NCBI RefSeq assembly: GCF_022346545.1
Contig: NZ_JAKRNU010000005.1
Location: 245,920-309,919, forward strand
DNA length: 64,000 bases
From: Sporosarcina sp. ACRSM
GTDB lineage: Bacteria; Bacillota; Bacilli; Bacillales_A; Planococcaceae
Reading direction: 5' to 3'
Shown one piece after another: positions 34,776 to 44,157 of the stretch. The notes under the pieces are model-generated. The model did no database searches. It worked only from the letters and a program-made list of their open reading frames with translations, and was not told where the DNA came from. Each line of letters begins with the position of its first letter. Position 1 is the first letter of the stretch. The position numbers were made by a program, and so were the translations under genes.

Positions 34776-34891
34776 GATACAGCCTCCTGTTAAAAGTTAG
34801 TAGTAAAGTCCTGATTCGCCGATATCTTCGCACGGAACGCCGATAAACGATCTTCCACCGCCGATATCCCCACTCCGAACATTATTTTCCC
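34776..34891 (-). other. Gap at the hisH position with a possible hisH remnant
   Basis: The usual order hisB-hisH-hisA is interrupted: hisH (about 620 nt) is missing. On the minus strand the gap opens with AAGGGAAAATA-ATG just after the hisB stop, giving a 30-codon frame without HisH features. Near its 3' end another frame reads GESGLYY then stop, which recalls the common HisH C-terminus (HPEKSGE.GL). This could be the scar of a deletion. Confidence 0.4.
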
Positions 34892-35476
34892 TTATAATGT
34901 CCCTTTTGTAGACGGCACGCCTTTTACTTCTGGGTTAATCGCACTCGCCACCCGCAATGCGCGGCCAAATCCTTTGAAGATCGATTCGATAATATGGTGA
35001 CTATTTTTGCCATATTGCAGATTGATGTGCAACGTCACTTTGGCGTGGCTCGTAAACGCGTGGAAAAACTCCTCGACCAGTTCTGTGTCGAACTCCCCGA
35101 CTTTATCTTTCAAGCCTTCCACGTTATAGACGAAAAACGGGCGGCCGCTAATATCGATCGATACCGTCGATAAGGCTTCATCCATCGGCGTGGAGACCGT
35201 CGCATAGCGCTCGATCCCTTCTTTCGTCCCGATGCTGTCATAAAATGCTTGACCGAGCACGATGCCGATATCTTCGACGGAATGGTGTTGATCCACTTCG
35301 ATATCCCCATCACAATCAACCGTCAAATCAAATCTACCGTGTTTCGTGAACAACGTCAGCATATGATCGAAAAAGCCAACACCTGTTGAGATATTTGTTT
35401 CTCCACTACCATCAATGGCGAAGTCCAAGTTGATCTTCGTCTCCGCCGTCTGTCTTGAAATCGATTTACTCCGCAT
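34892..35476 (-). CDS. hisB: Imidazoleglycerol-phosphate dehydratase
   Basis: Mn-dependent dehydratase, 194 aa, monofunctional form. Both conserved His clusters are present: DHMLTLFTKH and VDQHHSVEDIGI (about 37-76), and FFHAFTSHAKVTLH and GKNSHHIIE (about 138-170). It is 1 nt from the hisD stop, translationally coupled. Followed by the gap where hisH is expected. Confidence 0.95.
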   Translation of the reverse strand: MRSKSISRQTAETKINLDFAIDGSGETNISTGVGFFDHMLTLFTKHGRFDLTVDCDGDIEVDQHHSVEDIGIVLGQAFYDSIGTKEGIERYATVSTPMDEALSTVSIDISGRPFFVYNVEGLKDKVGEFDTELVEEFFHAFTSHAKVTLHINLQYGKNSHHIIESIFKGFGRALRVASAINPEVKGVPSTKGTL

Positions 35477-35477
35477 G

Positions 35478-36755
35478 TTAATCCGCCTTTCTCACTTGAA
35501 TCGAATGAGCGTGAGCCGTTAAGCCTTCCGCATTCGCAATGGTAATAATATCATTTGCCACTTCTTGCAGCGCTCGTTCATTGTAATGAATAATACTTGA
35601 TTTTTTCATAAAGTCATAGACGCCAAGTGGCGAAGAAAATGCCGCAGTCCCACTTGTTGGCAGCGTATGATTCGGTCCTGCCATATAATCGCCCAATGCT
35701 TCAGGGGAATAGTTGCCGAGGAAAATGGCTCCCGCATTGCGAATGAACGACAACTGTTCCATCGGATTGTCCACCATCAGCTGTAAATGTTCCGGAGCCA
35801 GCTCGTTGACAAACTGGAATGCTTCCTCTAAAGAATTAACCAAAATGATTCTTCCGTTATCCGTAATCGATTGTTCAATGATCGCCTTACGATCCGCTTG
35901 TTCAATTTGTGCTACTACCTCTTGTTGGAGCGCTTCCGCAAAAGCTTTACTCGTCGTCACACAAATCGCCGTCGCACGCTCATCATGCTCCGCTTGCGAC
36001 AAGAGATCCGCCGCAACAAATTCCGGTACTGCACTGTCATCCGCCACGACGCAAATTTCACTTGGCCCCGCGATCATATCGATGGCAACGTCTCCGAATA
36101 CCCATTTTTTCGCACGGGCGACAAATGCATTACCTGGTCCTGTGATTTTCATCACCTTTTGCACGGTTTCCGTCCCATAGGCAAGTGCTGCAATCGCTTG
36201 AGCTCCGCCGATCTTATACACCACGTCCACTCCCGCTTCTTGTGCGGCGACAAGGACATGCGGGTTCACCGTTCCGTCCTTCTGAGGCGGCGTCACCATC
36301 GCAATGCGCCCAACACCAGCAATTTTCGCTGGGATGGCATTCATCAGAACAGTCGATGGATAAGCCGCTTTTCCACCCGGTACGTAGATCCCTACGCTAT
36401 CTAAAGGGGTCACTTGCTGACCGAGTAAAATACCTTGTTTTTGCTGGATAAACCAAGATTTTTCTTTCTGCTCTTCATGGAAAGCGGTAATCCTTTCCTT
36501 CGCTTTCTGTAATCCGATGCGGAACTCTTCCGTCACCTGTTCCTGCGCTTGCTCAAATTCTTCTGGCGATACTATCAAGTCTTTCAAACGGACACCATCA
36601 AATTTTTCCGTATATTCTTTTAGAGCTTTATCGCCCTGTTCACGTACTGTTTCGATAATTCCAAGTACAGTTTTATCCAGCTCAAAATCATGTTGCTGAA
36701 ACCCGGTTCCTTGCTTCTGTTCTACACTGTATTGCTCCATCATTACGATTCTCAT
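35478..36755 (-). CDS. hisD: Histidinol dehydrogenase
   Basis: NAD-dependent zinc enzyme, 425 aa, for the last two oxidations. Signature block around IDMIAGPSEICVVAD, SQAEHDERA (zinc and catalytic His/Glu, about 250-260) and PEHLQL with GPNHTLPT near 365 are intact. GGAGTG lies 7 nt before ATG 36755; further ATGs at 36743 and 36740 are possible. Six nucleotides after hisG. Confidence 0.95.
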   Translation of the reverse strand: MRIVMMEQYSVEQKQGTGFQQHDFELDKTVLGIIETVREQGDKALKEYTEKFDGVRLKDLIVSPEEFEQAQEQVTEEFRIGLQKAKERITAFHEEQKEKSWFIQQKQGILLGQQVTPLDSVGIYVPGGKAAYPSTVLMNAIPAKIAGVGRIAMVTPPQKDGTVNPHVLVAAQEAGVDVVYKIGGAQAIAALAYGTETVQKVMKITGPGNAFVARAKKWVFGDVAIDMIAGPSEICVVADDSAVPEFVAADLLSQAEHDERATAICVTTSKAFAEALQQEVVAQIEQADRKAIIEQSITDNGRIILVNSLEEAFQFVNELAPEHLQLMVDNPMEQLSFIRNAGAIFLGNYSPEALGDYMAGPNHTLPTSGTAAFSSPLGVYDFMKKSSIIHYNERALQEVANDIITIANAEGLTAHAHSIQVRKAD

Positions 36756-36761
36756 ACGCCT

Positions 36762-37388
36762 TCACTCCAATGCTGCTTTCAAATCCCCAATGAATTGCTG
36801 GATTTGACTCGTTTTCGTCGCATAGCTCGCTTTGTTGACAATGACTCGGGCACTGACGTCCGCAATCTTTTCAAGGACGACTAAGCCATTCTCTTTTAAC
36901 GTCGTTCCCGTCTCAACGATGTCTACAATAACATCTGCCAATCCAATAAGAGGCGCCAGTTCAATCGATCCGTTCAATTTGATCGTCTCGACCCGGATAC
37001 CTTGCCCGGTGAAATAGTCTTTGGCGATCGTCGGATATTTGGAAGCGACCGTTAACGGGGCACCATTTGTAAATTCCTTCTCAGGAAAGCCCGCTACGGC
37101 CACGATGCATTTGCCGATGCCAAGATCCATCAATTCATAGACATCGACCGGATCTTCCATAATCGTATCCTTGCCGACGATTCCGATATCCGCGGCACCG
37201 TTTTCGACGTATGTCGGGACGTCAACCGCCTTAACGAAGATCAGTTTCACTTTGTTGTCATCATCATAAATCACGAGTTTTCTACTTTTATCATGGTAAT
37301 CGGAAAAGCGGATGCCGACTTGTTCAAACAGCTTCATCGCCCGATCCGCTGTCCTTCCTTTTCCCATGGCAATGGTCAATTGTGTCAT
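36762..37388 (-). CDS. hisG: ATP phosphoribosyltransferase, short form
   Basis: First committed enzyme of the pathway, 208 aa, of the short HisG class that lacks the C-terminal regulatory domain and needs HisZ. Typical motifs: MGKGRTADRAMKLF, GAADIGIVGKD (about 65-75) and the PRPP loop VDIVETGTTLKENGL (about 158-172). ATG directly follows the hisZ stop. Feedback inhibition by histidine is expected through HisZ. Confidence 0.95.
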   Translation of the reverse strand: MTQLTIAMGKGRTADRAMKLFEQVGIRFSDYHDKSRKLVIYDDDNKVKLIFVKAVDVPTYVENGAADIGIVGKDTIMEDPVDVYELMDLGIGKCIVAVAGFPEKEFTNGAPLTVASKYPTIAKDYFTGQGIRVETIKLNGSIELAPLIGLADVIVDIVETGTTLKENGLVVLEKIADVSARVIVNKASYATKTSQIQQFIGDLKAALE

Positions 37389-38630
37389 TTAAATCGTTGC
37401 TCCCTTCACTCCAACAAGTAAATCGACGAGCTCATTCAAATCTTTGAAATAGATCGTTTTTTCTTTATAGAAAAGCGCGTTCTTTTCCGCTTCCAAGCGG
37501 ATTGTGCAAACACTCTCTTGCCTGATCTCCTGCTCTTTTCGTGCGGGCAATGACACGACACTATAATTCCGCTCCCGCAACTCATTCGCGATGGCAATGG
37601 CTTCCGCTAATTGTGTTGGGTCATAGATGATTTTCACATCAATCAACGAGCGGGAAGAGATGTCCCTGCTTTCCGTTGCTTTGACGAGCGACTCGATTTC
37701 ACATGCAAATCCGATTGCCGGCAGCGTTGCCCCAAATTCATCCCCTAATCGATCATAACGGCCGCCCATTAAAACCGGTTTGCCAAACCTTTCCACAAAC
37801 CCTTGGAAAATCACACCAGAGTAGTAGTCCATATGATTGATCAGCCCTAAATCGATGATGATATATTGATCCAAGCCATACATTTTCAAGACGTCGTAAA
37901 CGGCCATCAAATAATTCAGTGTCTCTTGCATTTCCTGTGACAGGACGACCCCTTTTGTCCGTTCATAGACCTCTTTTGGATTGCCATATAGAAAAGGAAT
38001 CTGTTCAATGATGTCCCGCATTTCACGATCAACGTCAAGACTTGCTAGATAGGGGCCGAGTTCAACGACATTCTTCGCTTGAATCAAAGCTTTCAATTGA
38101 TCGATCTGTTGCTCCGTCAGCAATAATTTTCGGATGATTTCCTGGAAAAATGCCGCATGCCCCAATTCGATTTTGATATCTAAAAATCCAAGATCTTTCA
38201 TCGTATGACAGGCAAGAGCAATGACTTCCGCATCCGCTTCTGGTGAACTTTGACAGAAATATTCAATCCCAGCCTGTGTGCTTTCGATACTTTCATTGCG
38301 TTCGATTTGCTGCCTGAACACTTCTTGTACGTAAAAATAGCGAAGTTCACTTGTTAAAATTGGGAAATTTTGTGCTAGCTCCCGCGTTATCGGAATCGTG
38401 ACATCCGGACGCATGACGAGCACTTCCCCGGTTCGATCGATCACTTTCACCATTTCATTTTGATTGATCGAGCTATTTACTTTGGAGTATAAATCGTATT
38501 GTTCGAAAGCGGATGTTTTAATGCGCTTATAGCCGTATGTTGTAAAACGCTTATGGATCGTTTTAATAATGCGTTCGAACTTTTCATTTTCACTTAACAG
38601 CATTTCAGGATATACTTCGTTTTTGACCAT
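37389..38630 (-). CDS. hisZ: ATP phosphoribosyltransferase regulatory subunit
   Basis: HisRS-like paralogue, 413 aa, without tRNA ligase function, that assembles with short HisG. Class II synthetase-like motif 2 region is seen as RYFYVQEVFRQQ (about 100-115) and motif 3 as MGGRYDRL.EFG (about 300). GAGGG lies 8 nt before ATG 38630; the in-frame GTG 38639 is inside that site. First gene of the his operon, divergent from hisJ. Confidence 0.93.
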   Translation of the reverse strand: MVKNEVYPEMLLSENEKFERIIKTIHKRFTTYGYKRIKTSAFEQYDLYSKVNSSINQNEMVKVIDRTGEVLVMRPDVTIPITRELAQNFPILTSELRYFYVQEVFRQQIERNESIESTQAGIEYFCQSSPEADAEVIALACHTMKDLGFLDIKIELGHAAFFQEIIRKLLLTEQQIDQLKALIQAKNVVELGPYLASLDVDREMRDIIEQIPFLYGNPKEVYERTKGVVLSQEMQETLNYLMAVYDVLKMYGLDQYIIIDLGLINHMDYYSGVIFQGFVERFGKPVLMGGRYDRLGDEFGATLPAIGFACEIESLVKATESRDISSRSLIDVKIIYDPTQLAEAIAIANELRERNYSVVSLPARKEQEIRQESVCTIRLEAEKNALFYKEKTIYFKDLNELVDLLVGVKGATI

Positions 38631-38651
38631 TTCTGCCACCCTCGCTTTATC

Positions 38652-38677
38652 ACTTTACTAGACTAAAGTTATTTAGT
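38652..38677. promoter_or_regulatory. Overlapping dyads in the hisZ-hisJ divergent promoter region
   Basis: ACTTTA-N6-TAAAGT (38652-38669) overlaps ACTAAA-GTTA-TTTAGT (38662-38677). A plus-strand promoter TTTACT-17-TACTAT (38654-38682) runs through both. Position and TrpR-like CTA/TAG arms suit a histidine repressor (HisR/YerC type); that assignment is inference. Confidence 0.5.
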
Positions 38678-38723
38678 ACTATAAAGGTATAGACAACAAA
38701 TGTCAACAAGGGAGATGAATTTT

Positions 38724-39521
38724 TTGTTTGATTATCACATGCATAGTTCGTTTTCTGCGGACTGCACCGCATCCATGGAAGAAATGATCGAAGGCGCGAT
38801 TCGAAAGGGGCTCACTGAGATTTGTTTCACGGAACATATCGATTATGACTACCCTGATGATACTATCGTCTTCGATTTTGATAAAAAAGATTACGATCGT
38901 AAAGTGAAAGAATTGCAAGCGAAGTATGAGGGGCGTTTGCGCATTAAAAAAGGAGTGGAAATCGGAGTACAGCCTCATCTACTCGGTCAATATGAGGCGT
39001 TGTTGGACAAGGAAACATTCGATTTCATCATCTGCTCCATGCACACAGTCGAAAAGAAAGGCCTGCATTACGGCGATATTTTCATCGGCAAGACAACGGA
39101 AGAGGCATTTTCGGCTTATTACGACGAGTTGCTTTATTGTGTAAAAAACTTTAAGCAATACAATATACTGGGGCACGTCGATTTGATTAAACGCTATGCA
39201 AAAGAACGGGTTGACAATGATTTTCACGCAGTACTGACGGACATTTTCAACATTATCATTCCGGAAGGGAAGGGCATCGAATTGAATACGTCAGGTGTCC
39301 GTTACGGATTGTCGAATGGCATGCCAAGCGATGATATTTTGAAACTGTACAAACAATGTGGGGGAGAAATCATAACACTTGGATCGGATGCCCATAATCC
39401 CGAAGATATCGCATTCCAATTCCGCGAATCCCTTGAATTGTTCCAGTCGATCGGTTTCCGCTACATAGCAACGTTCGAAAATCAAAAACCGACATTCCAT
39501 CCAATTTCCAGCCTATTCTAA
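38724..39521 (+). CDS. hisJ: Histidinol-phosphatase, PHP family
   Basis: Dephosphorylates histidinol phosphate, the one pathway step not encoded in the minus-strand operon. PHP-fold metal motifs: DYHMHSS near the N-terminus, CFTEHIDYD (about 40), SMHTVE, LGHVDL and SDAHNPEDI (about 220). AAGGGAG (38708-38714) is 9 nt from TTG 38724, which I choose; ATG 38715 abuts the site and ATG 38700 has none. 265 aa. Divergent from hisZ. Confidence 0.88.
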   Translation: MFDYHMHSSFSADCTASMEEMIEGAIRKGLTEICFTEHIDYDYPDDTIVFDFDKKDYDRKVKELQAKYEGRLRIKKGVEIGVQPHLLGQYEALLDKETFDFIICSMHTVEKKGLHYGDIFIGKTTEEAFSAYYDELLYCVKNFKQYNILGHVDLIKRYAKERVDNDFHAVLTDIFNIIIPEGKGIELNTSGVRYGLSNGMPSDDILKLYKQCGGEIITLGSDAHNPEDIAFQFRESLELFQSIGFRYIATFENQKPTFHPISSLF

Positions 39522-39630
39522 CCCTTGATCGGTTGTATACGAATGGCCGATTCGTGGAAAATTGGAAATGAAACTTTATACTAGGGGCTTTCGTATAGAA
39601 CTATATCCAAAGAACGAGGTGAGAGGATCA

Positions 39631-40434
39631 TTGGCAGAATCACAGGAATGGTTACTAGAAGAATTAAAAACGATTGAAGCTTGGGAAAAAGACCAAAATG
39701 ATCTATGGTTTTGGGAAAAAATCGGACGTTTACCGTTTAAAATCATCGATAGATGGACCCCTGCATTTATCCAAAGGAAAATTGGCGAGCTGCTGGATGA
39801 ACTCGGTCAATACATTCAAACGGGCGGGAATTATTTAAGCTCGACCGCTAAAATCCCGTCCTATTATTCTGATTTAGCTGTGACAACAGTAGAGGATGTG
39901 AAAAAACTTTCGATTTCAGCAATGGACGAAGCCGCGGAAAAGATTACCGTCAATCGAAAAAACATCGCAATGATCCAAGGTGCCAGTACAGGTGTCGGTG
40001 GCATTTTCACTTTAACGATCGACATCCCTGTTCTCCTCGGACTGCAGCTAAAAACATTGCAGGATATCGCCATTTGTTATGGCTATGATCCGAGTGTAAA
40101 AGAAGAACGGCTGTTTATCGTTAAATGCATGCAATTTGTCTCCGCTGATATCGTAGGAAAACAAGCGATCCTAGCACAATTGTCTCAATTCGATCAACAC
40201 GATGAATCCGTGAAGCGGGAAGTCCTATCGGAACTTCAAGGTTGGCGTGAAGTCGTGTTCAACTTCCGGGATCAATTCGGCTGGAAAAAACTTTTTCAAA
40301 TGATACCTATCGCAGGGCTGTTATTCGGTGCATTTATCAACCGATCTGCGGTGAACGATATCGCAGAAGCCGGCAAAATGCTATACCGGAAAAGAAGGAT
40401 TATCGAGCGGATCCAATACGAGGAACTTGCCTAA
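39631..40434 (+). CDS. EcsC-family protein
   Basis: 267-aa protein of the EcsC family. It has the family's amphipathic helical start, a GGIFTLTIDIPVLLGL hydrophobic hairpin (about 125-145) and a second short hydrophobic stretch (MIPIAGLLFGAFINR, about 232-246), suggesting membrane association. GAGGTGAGAGG lies upstream of TTG 39631; the frame before it lacks a site. EcsC proteins accompany EcsAB in Bacillus but stand-alone members are common and of unknown function. Confidence 0.8.
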   Translation: MAESQEWLLEELKTIEAWEKDQNDLWFWEKIGRLPFKIIDRWTPAFIQRKIGELLDELGQYIQTGGNYLSSTAKIPSYYSDLAVTTVEDVKKLSISAMDEAAEKITVNRKNIAMIQGASTGVGGIFTLTIDIPVLLGLQLKTLQDIAICYGYDPSVKEERLFIVKCMQFVSADIVGKQAILAQLSQFDQHDESVKREVLSELQGWREVVFNFRDQFGWKKLFQMIPIAGLLFGAFINRSAVNDIAEAGKMLYRKRRIIERIQYEELA

Positions 40435-40482
40435 TGCTTGTCTTTCCATACAAAATAGCCACTGGCCATGCATTCATTCTAA

Positions 40483-40519
40483 AAAAGAGTACCCTTCAGC
40501 AGTTAAAGGGTACTCTTTT
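40483..40519. terminator. Bidirectional intrinsic terminator
   Basis: AAAAGAGTACCCTT / AAGGGTACTCTTTT with an 8-nt loop, A-run left and T-run right; between the EcsC gene and the convergent YdcF-like gene. Confidence 0.85.
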
Positions 40520-40546
40520 GGTATTATATCTCATGATTCCGCGCTC

Positions 40547-41128
40547 TTATTTCCCCATAATCAACGTTTTCACAAGGGCAATGCGCTCCCGGGCGTTTGA
40601 TTTTGCTTCTACTACTTTCGGTGTTTTGGCTGCCACTACATCGGGTGTGAGATGCAAGCTTTCCGCAATTTTTTTCGCTCTTGCCAGATGGAAATCACTC
40701 GAAATGATCGTGATGGCATCGACGTCAGCCGGCAGAAGTTTTTTCGAGAAAAGAATATTTTCATAGGTCGAAGTAGAGGCTGTTTCCAAAATGAGCCGTT
40801 CTTCCGCAATGCCATTTTCCGTTAAAAACTGTCTCATTGCTTCCGCTTCGCTCATCGGTTCATCCGAGCCTTGTCCCCCCGATAAAATCAGTGTCACATG
40901 GGGATATTCGTTCGCATAGGCCAGCGCAGCATCCAAGCGATATCGCAAAGACAGTGACAGACTATCTTTTTTCACTTTTGCCCCCAAAACGATCGCATAG
41001 TCGTTCCGACCGTCTGCTGACGGTTCCAAACCATCAGCGATCCATTTCCCCGTTATCCACCAACCCAAAATACCGAGGGCAACAACGAGTAGACAGACGA
41101 ACATTATGATTTTCCTTGCTTTAGTCAT
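40547..41128 (-). CDS. YdcF-like DUF218 membrane-anchored protein
   Basis: 193 aa: N-terminal anchor helix (6-28) and a DUF218 domain with IVLGAKVKKDSLSLSLRYRLDAAL, LSGGQGSDEPMSEAEAM and ETASTSTYENI, the motif set of SanA/YdcF proteins implicated in envelope functions. The start overlaps the ABC ATPase stop (ATGA), so it is the distal gene of the export operon. Its link to that transporter is positional only. Confidence 0.82.
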   Translation of the reverse strand: MTKARKIIMFVCLLVVALGILGWWITGKWIADGLEPSADGRNDYAIVLGAKVKKDSLSLSLRYRLDAALAYANEYPHVTLILSGGQGSDEPMSEAEAMRQFLTENGIAEERLILETASTSTYENILFSKKLLPADVDAITIISSDFHLARAKKIAESLHLTPDVVAAKTPKVVEAKSNARERIALVKTLIMGK

Positions 41129-41799
41129 GTGATGACCTCAACTGCCACGCCTTTTTCCTTCAGTAATTCCGTGTAAAATGGATCTTTCCCAATTGAATAG
41201 ACACGGTCGCAAATATGGGTGATTTCATCCATATCATGCGATGTATAAATGATCATTTTGCCTTCGTTTTTCGCTAAATTATGCAAATATGTACCGATTT
41301 CCGTTTTCGATTTGAGATCAATGCCAACTGTCGGTTCATCCAACAATAGCAAGATCGGATCGTGCAACAAACTGATGGCCAAATTCAACTTTCTTTTCAT
41401 ACCGCCTGATAAGGACTGAACACTTTCTTTCCAATGCGTTAGTTGCATATCCAAGCACAGCTGACGGCACTGTTCTTGCGACCGTCTTTTCCAGGACAGC
41501 TTTTCAAAAAACAACATATTCTCTTCAACCGTGAACTCTTCCCAGATCGAAATATCTTGCGGCACATAGCCGATTTTCTTGCGGATTTTCTTACGATCAT
41601 TTCGATAGGAAAGTCCTTCTAATTGGATATCGCCTTCTGTCGGTTGCATGATGGTTGCCAATAATTGGAGCAAGGTCGATTTTCCCGCGCCATTTTCGCC
41701 GACAAGGCCGACAATTTCCCCTTGCTGCATTTGAAATGACAGTTGATCGATAACGGTCTTTTCCTTATACTTTTTCTGAAGGTCAGACACTTCAAGCAT
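41125..41799 (-). CDS. ABC exporter ATPase
   Basis: Single nucleotide-binding domain, 224 aa: Walker A GENGAGKST (about 36-44), signature LSGGMKRKL, Walker B LLLDEPTVGID and switch His in YTSHDMDE. The GxDLKSKTEI region and CcmA-like pattern are typical of ABC-2 exporters. It overlaps the upstream permease by 8 nt and the downstream YdcF gene by 4 nt. Serves the two ABC-2 permeases of this operon. Confidence 0.9.
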   Translation of the reverse strand: MLEVSDLQKKYKEKTVIDQLSFQMQQGEIVGLVGENGAGKSTLLQLLATIMQPTEGDIQLEGLSYRNDRKKIRKKIGYVPQDISIWEEFTVEENMLFFEKLSWKRRSQEQCRQLCLDMQLTHWKESVQSLSGGMKRKLNLAISLLHDPILLLLDEPTVGIDLKSKTEIGTYLHNLAKNEGKMIIYTSHDMDEITHICDRVYSIGKDPFYTELLKEKGVAVEVIT

Positions 41800-42925
41800 A
41801 TGATTTTCTTCCTTTCTGAAACCATAAAATCAGCAAAACAGTCAGCGCAATCAGCCATGCAGCCGGGATCGTCTCGCTTAACAAGGCTTGCACTGGGCTA
41901 AACAGTTCCACCCATGGCCATTTACGCGTAACACCTTCCAATGGGATAATGGCACCACCCCCGACGATGAGAAACAAACTGACTGCCGTTCCACTTATAT
42001 AGTAGAAAAACGATTGGGTAAAAACAGTCGCCAGTAAAAACGCCAGCAAATTAATAGTGAGCCGGAACGCTAACAGTGAAACGATTCCCATGAAGGTGAT
42101 GCTCTCCTTATAGAAAGTCGACAACAGCAAAACTGTGGTGACATCCACGATTACGAGTAACCCTGTGTAAAGCCAGAATGTGCCGAATGCATATGCTTTA
42201 AAGGGGAGTTGTGCAAAATGCCAACGAGGCCGTAGTGATGGTCGATTTTCTTTGACGATCCAATCAAACAAGAAAAATGTCATCAGCAATGCAAAAAACG
42301 ACCAGACGCCCTTTATAGACAATGATGACACCGATTGTTCTTCTCCAGCGTCTGTTTGGGCGTAAAAGGTAAAGCTTGTTTGCAGCAACGCTTTGTTTTG
42401 CTGCCGTTCCTGACTGCTTACAATGATATCAGAATAGCTCCATTCGTCTTCCATGCCATGCTCTTTGTACAATTGTCTGATAACAAATGCAGCTTTGGAA
42501 CGGGCCGCATCTTGCTGGGCAATGGAAGCGATTATTTCCACAACAGTACGGTAGGCAAACGACCGATTGGAGGAATACGCTTCAATCAGCTGATTGCGCC
42601 GATTCGCCAGTATATGATCCTCATAACCTTCCCGGATGACAAAGACGCTATCCAGCTCATGCTGTTCCAATTTATGCAATGCTTCTTCAAACTCCATATA
42701 ATGGATCAACAGCAATTCCGACTGGGCAATCTCTTCAACGAGATGGGTGACCATTTCCGTTTCCTCTTCGACGACAAGTGCGATCGGCACTTTCGTTTCT
42801 GCTTGCCACGCCCCCACACTTTGCAACACCACATATGTCATGATGAGTGGAAAAAACAACCAATACAATAGACTTTTCCATTCTTTTTTCCATCGCATCA
42901 GCCGAGTCGTTACAATTATTGTCAA
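41792..42925 (-). CDS. ABC-2-type permease, second subunit
   Basis: 377 aa with the ABC-2/YhgE topology: one N-terminal helix (about 18-40), a long external domain of about 170 aa, then five to six C-terminal helices. GAGGGGTGG lies upstream of TTG 42925, whose TTGA overlaps the stop of the other permease. The two permeases share organisation and probably form a heterodimer. Substrate unknown. Confidence 0.78.
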   Translation of the reverse strand: MTIIVTTRLMRWKKEWKSLLYWLFFPLIMTYVVLQSVGAWQAETKVPIALVVEEETEMVTHLVEEIAQSELLLIHYMEFEEALHKLEQHELDSVFVIREGYEDHILANRRNQLIEAYSSNRSFAYRTVVEIIASIAQQDAARSKAAFVIRQLYKEHGMEDEWSYSDIIVSSQERQQNKALLQTSFTFYAQTDAGEEQSVSSLSIKGVWSFFALLMTFFLFDWIVKENRPSLRPRWHFAQLPFKAYAFGTFWLYTGLLVIVDVTTVLLLSTFYKESITFMGIVSLLAFRLTINLLAFLLATVFTQSFFYYISGTAVSLFLIVGGGAIIPLEGVTRKWPWVELFSPVQALLSETIPAAWLIALTVLLILWFQKGRKSYA

Positions 42926-44154
42926 CGTTTCCACCCCTCTTTCAGGCGTGTTGAACACCATACAAACACCAGACCGGAAATGGCATAGACCATGAGCGCC
43001 GTAAAGTCCGCATAATTCCGGCCTTCCAGCACAATATCGATCATCCAACGCATGCTTTCATAAGAAAACAAATACGGTAATAGCCCTTGCACCGCTTGCG
43101 GAAAATACAAGGTCGGAATGAGCGCACCACTCGTCAAAATCATCAGGAACAGAAAGAGACTTTGTAAGAGGAGCCCCATTTTGCGGGATGTCACCCAAAC
43201 GTCGATCAGGGCCGCACCTACTACAAACAATAGGCCATAAAGCGCAGTGAACAAGCCAAAACGGCCATAATCGATTGCAAACAGTTCAAAACGCACAACT
43301 CGATCAATGATGAAAAACAACACAGCTGCTAGGATGAGGCTATAGGCTAACACAACGAGCATGCGTGCGAAAACCCGTTGCCAGAGCGTCACACCAAATA
43401 ACTGCATCCGCACGACCATCGAACGATGTTCCTCTTTTCCTAGCACACTATAAATAGCGAGAAGCCATACAGACAACACGATAAACCAGCCTGCTAAAAC
43501 GTAATAATGCTTCGGTGATGACGTTGCTACATTCGTGATGACTTCTTCATCAAGCAATTTATCTTTTCCTAATGTATACAACGTAAAATCCATAAACTGC
43601 TGAAACATTAATTCCTGACGTTCCTGCTTTGACAAATCCGTCTTTTTCGCATAGTCATTGATTGTCAGGATATTGGCTTGTGCCGCCGCGATATAGCGGG
43701 TCATACTCTCCACCAACTCTTTCACGACAAAGCTTTCGGTCTGCTTAGCTGGATTCCCGACAATGGGGATTGTTACAGACTTCCCCTCGTACAAATCCGC
43801 GGTAAATCCTTCTGGAAATGAAAAATACGTACTGATTTCATTGCGCTCCATCAGTTCTTCCGCATCCGCTTCGGTTAGCGAAACAAATTGCAGGAAAGGG
43901 TTCCCCGTAGCAGTCTCTTCCAAAAGCATTCCGAATAGCATGGACTCCTTCGTCTGATCCTCATCGACCAAGGCAACCCGAATCGGTGAATTTTCCTCTG
44001 GTAGGAGCAAACCCGCAACCAACCCTAACAATAGGCCGATTAAAACAATCGGAAATAGAAAAAGAAGAAGAAGGGTTCCCCACTTCTTCTTCAACTGTTT
44101 ATGATATTGTTGCATGAAAAATAATATTCTTCCAATGGACAGCATCTCACTCAA
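42922..44154 (-). CDS. ABC-2-type permease, first subunit
   Basis: 410 aa: N-terminal helix at about 25-50, a 170-aa extracytoplasmic domain, then about six helices including FLFLMILTSGALIPTLYFP near 335, typical of ABC-2 exporters in the YhgE/YhaP style. It lies 3 nt after the 524-aa anchored protein gene. Exported substrate unknown. Confidence 0.8.
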   Translation of the reverse strand: MSEMLSIGRILFFMQQYHKQLKKKWGTLLLLFLFPIVLIGLLLGLVAGLLLPEENSPIRVALVDEDQTKESMLFGMLLEETATGNPFLQFVSLTEADAEELMERNEISTYFSFPEGFTADLYEGKSVTIPIVGNPAKQTESFVVKELVESMTRYIAAAQANILTINDYAKKTDLSKQERQELMFQQFMDFTLYTLGKDKLLDEEVITNVATSSPKHYYVLAGWFIVLSVWLLAIYSVLGKEEHRSMVVRMQLFGVTLWQRVFARMLVVLAYSLILAAVLFFIIDRVVRFELFAIDYGRFGLFTALYGLLFVVGAALIDVWVTSRKMGLLLQSLFLFLMILTSGALIPTLYFPQAVQGLLPYLFSYESMRWMIDIVLEGRNYADFTALMVYAISGLVFVWCSTRLKEGWKR

Positions 44155-44157
44155 CCC

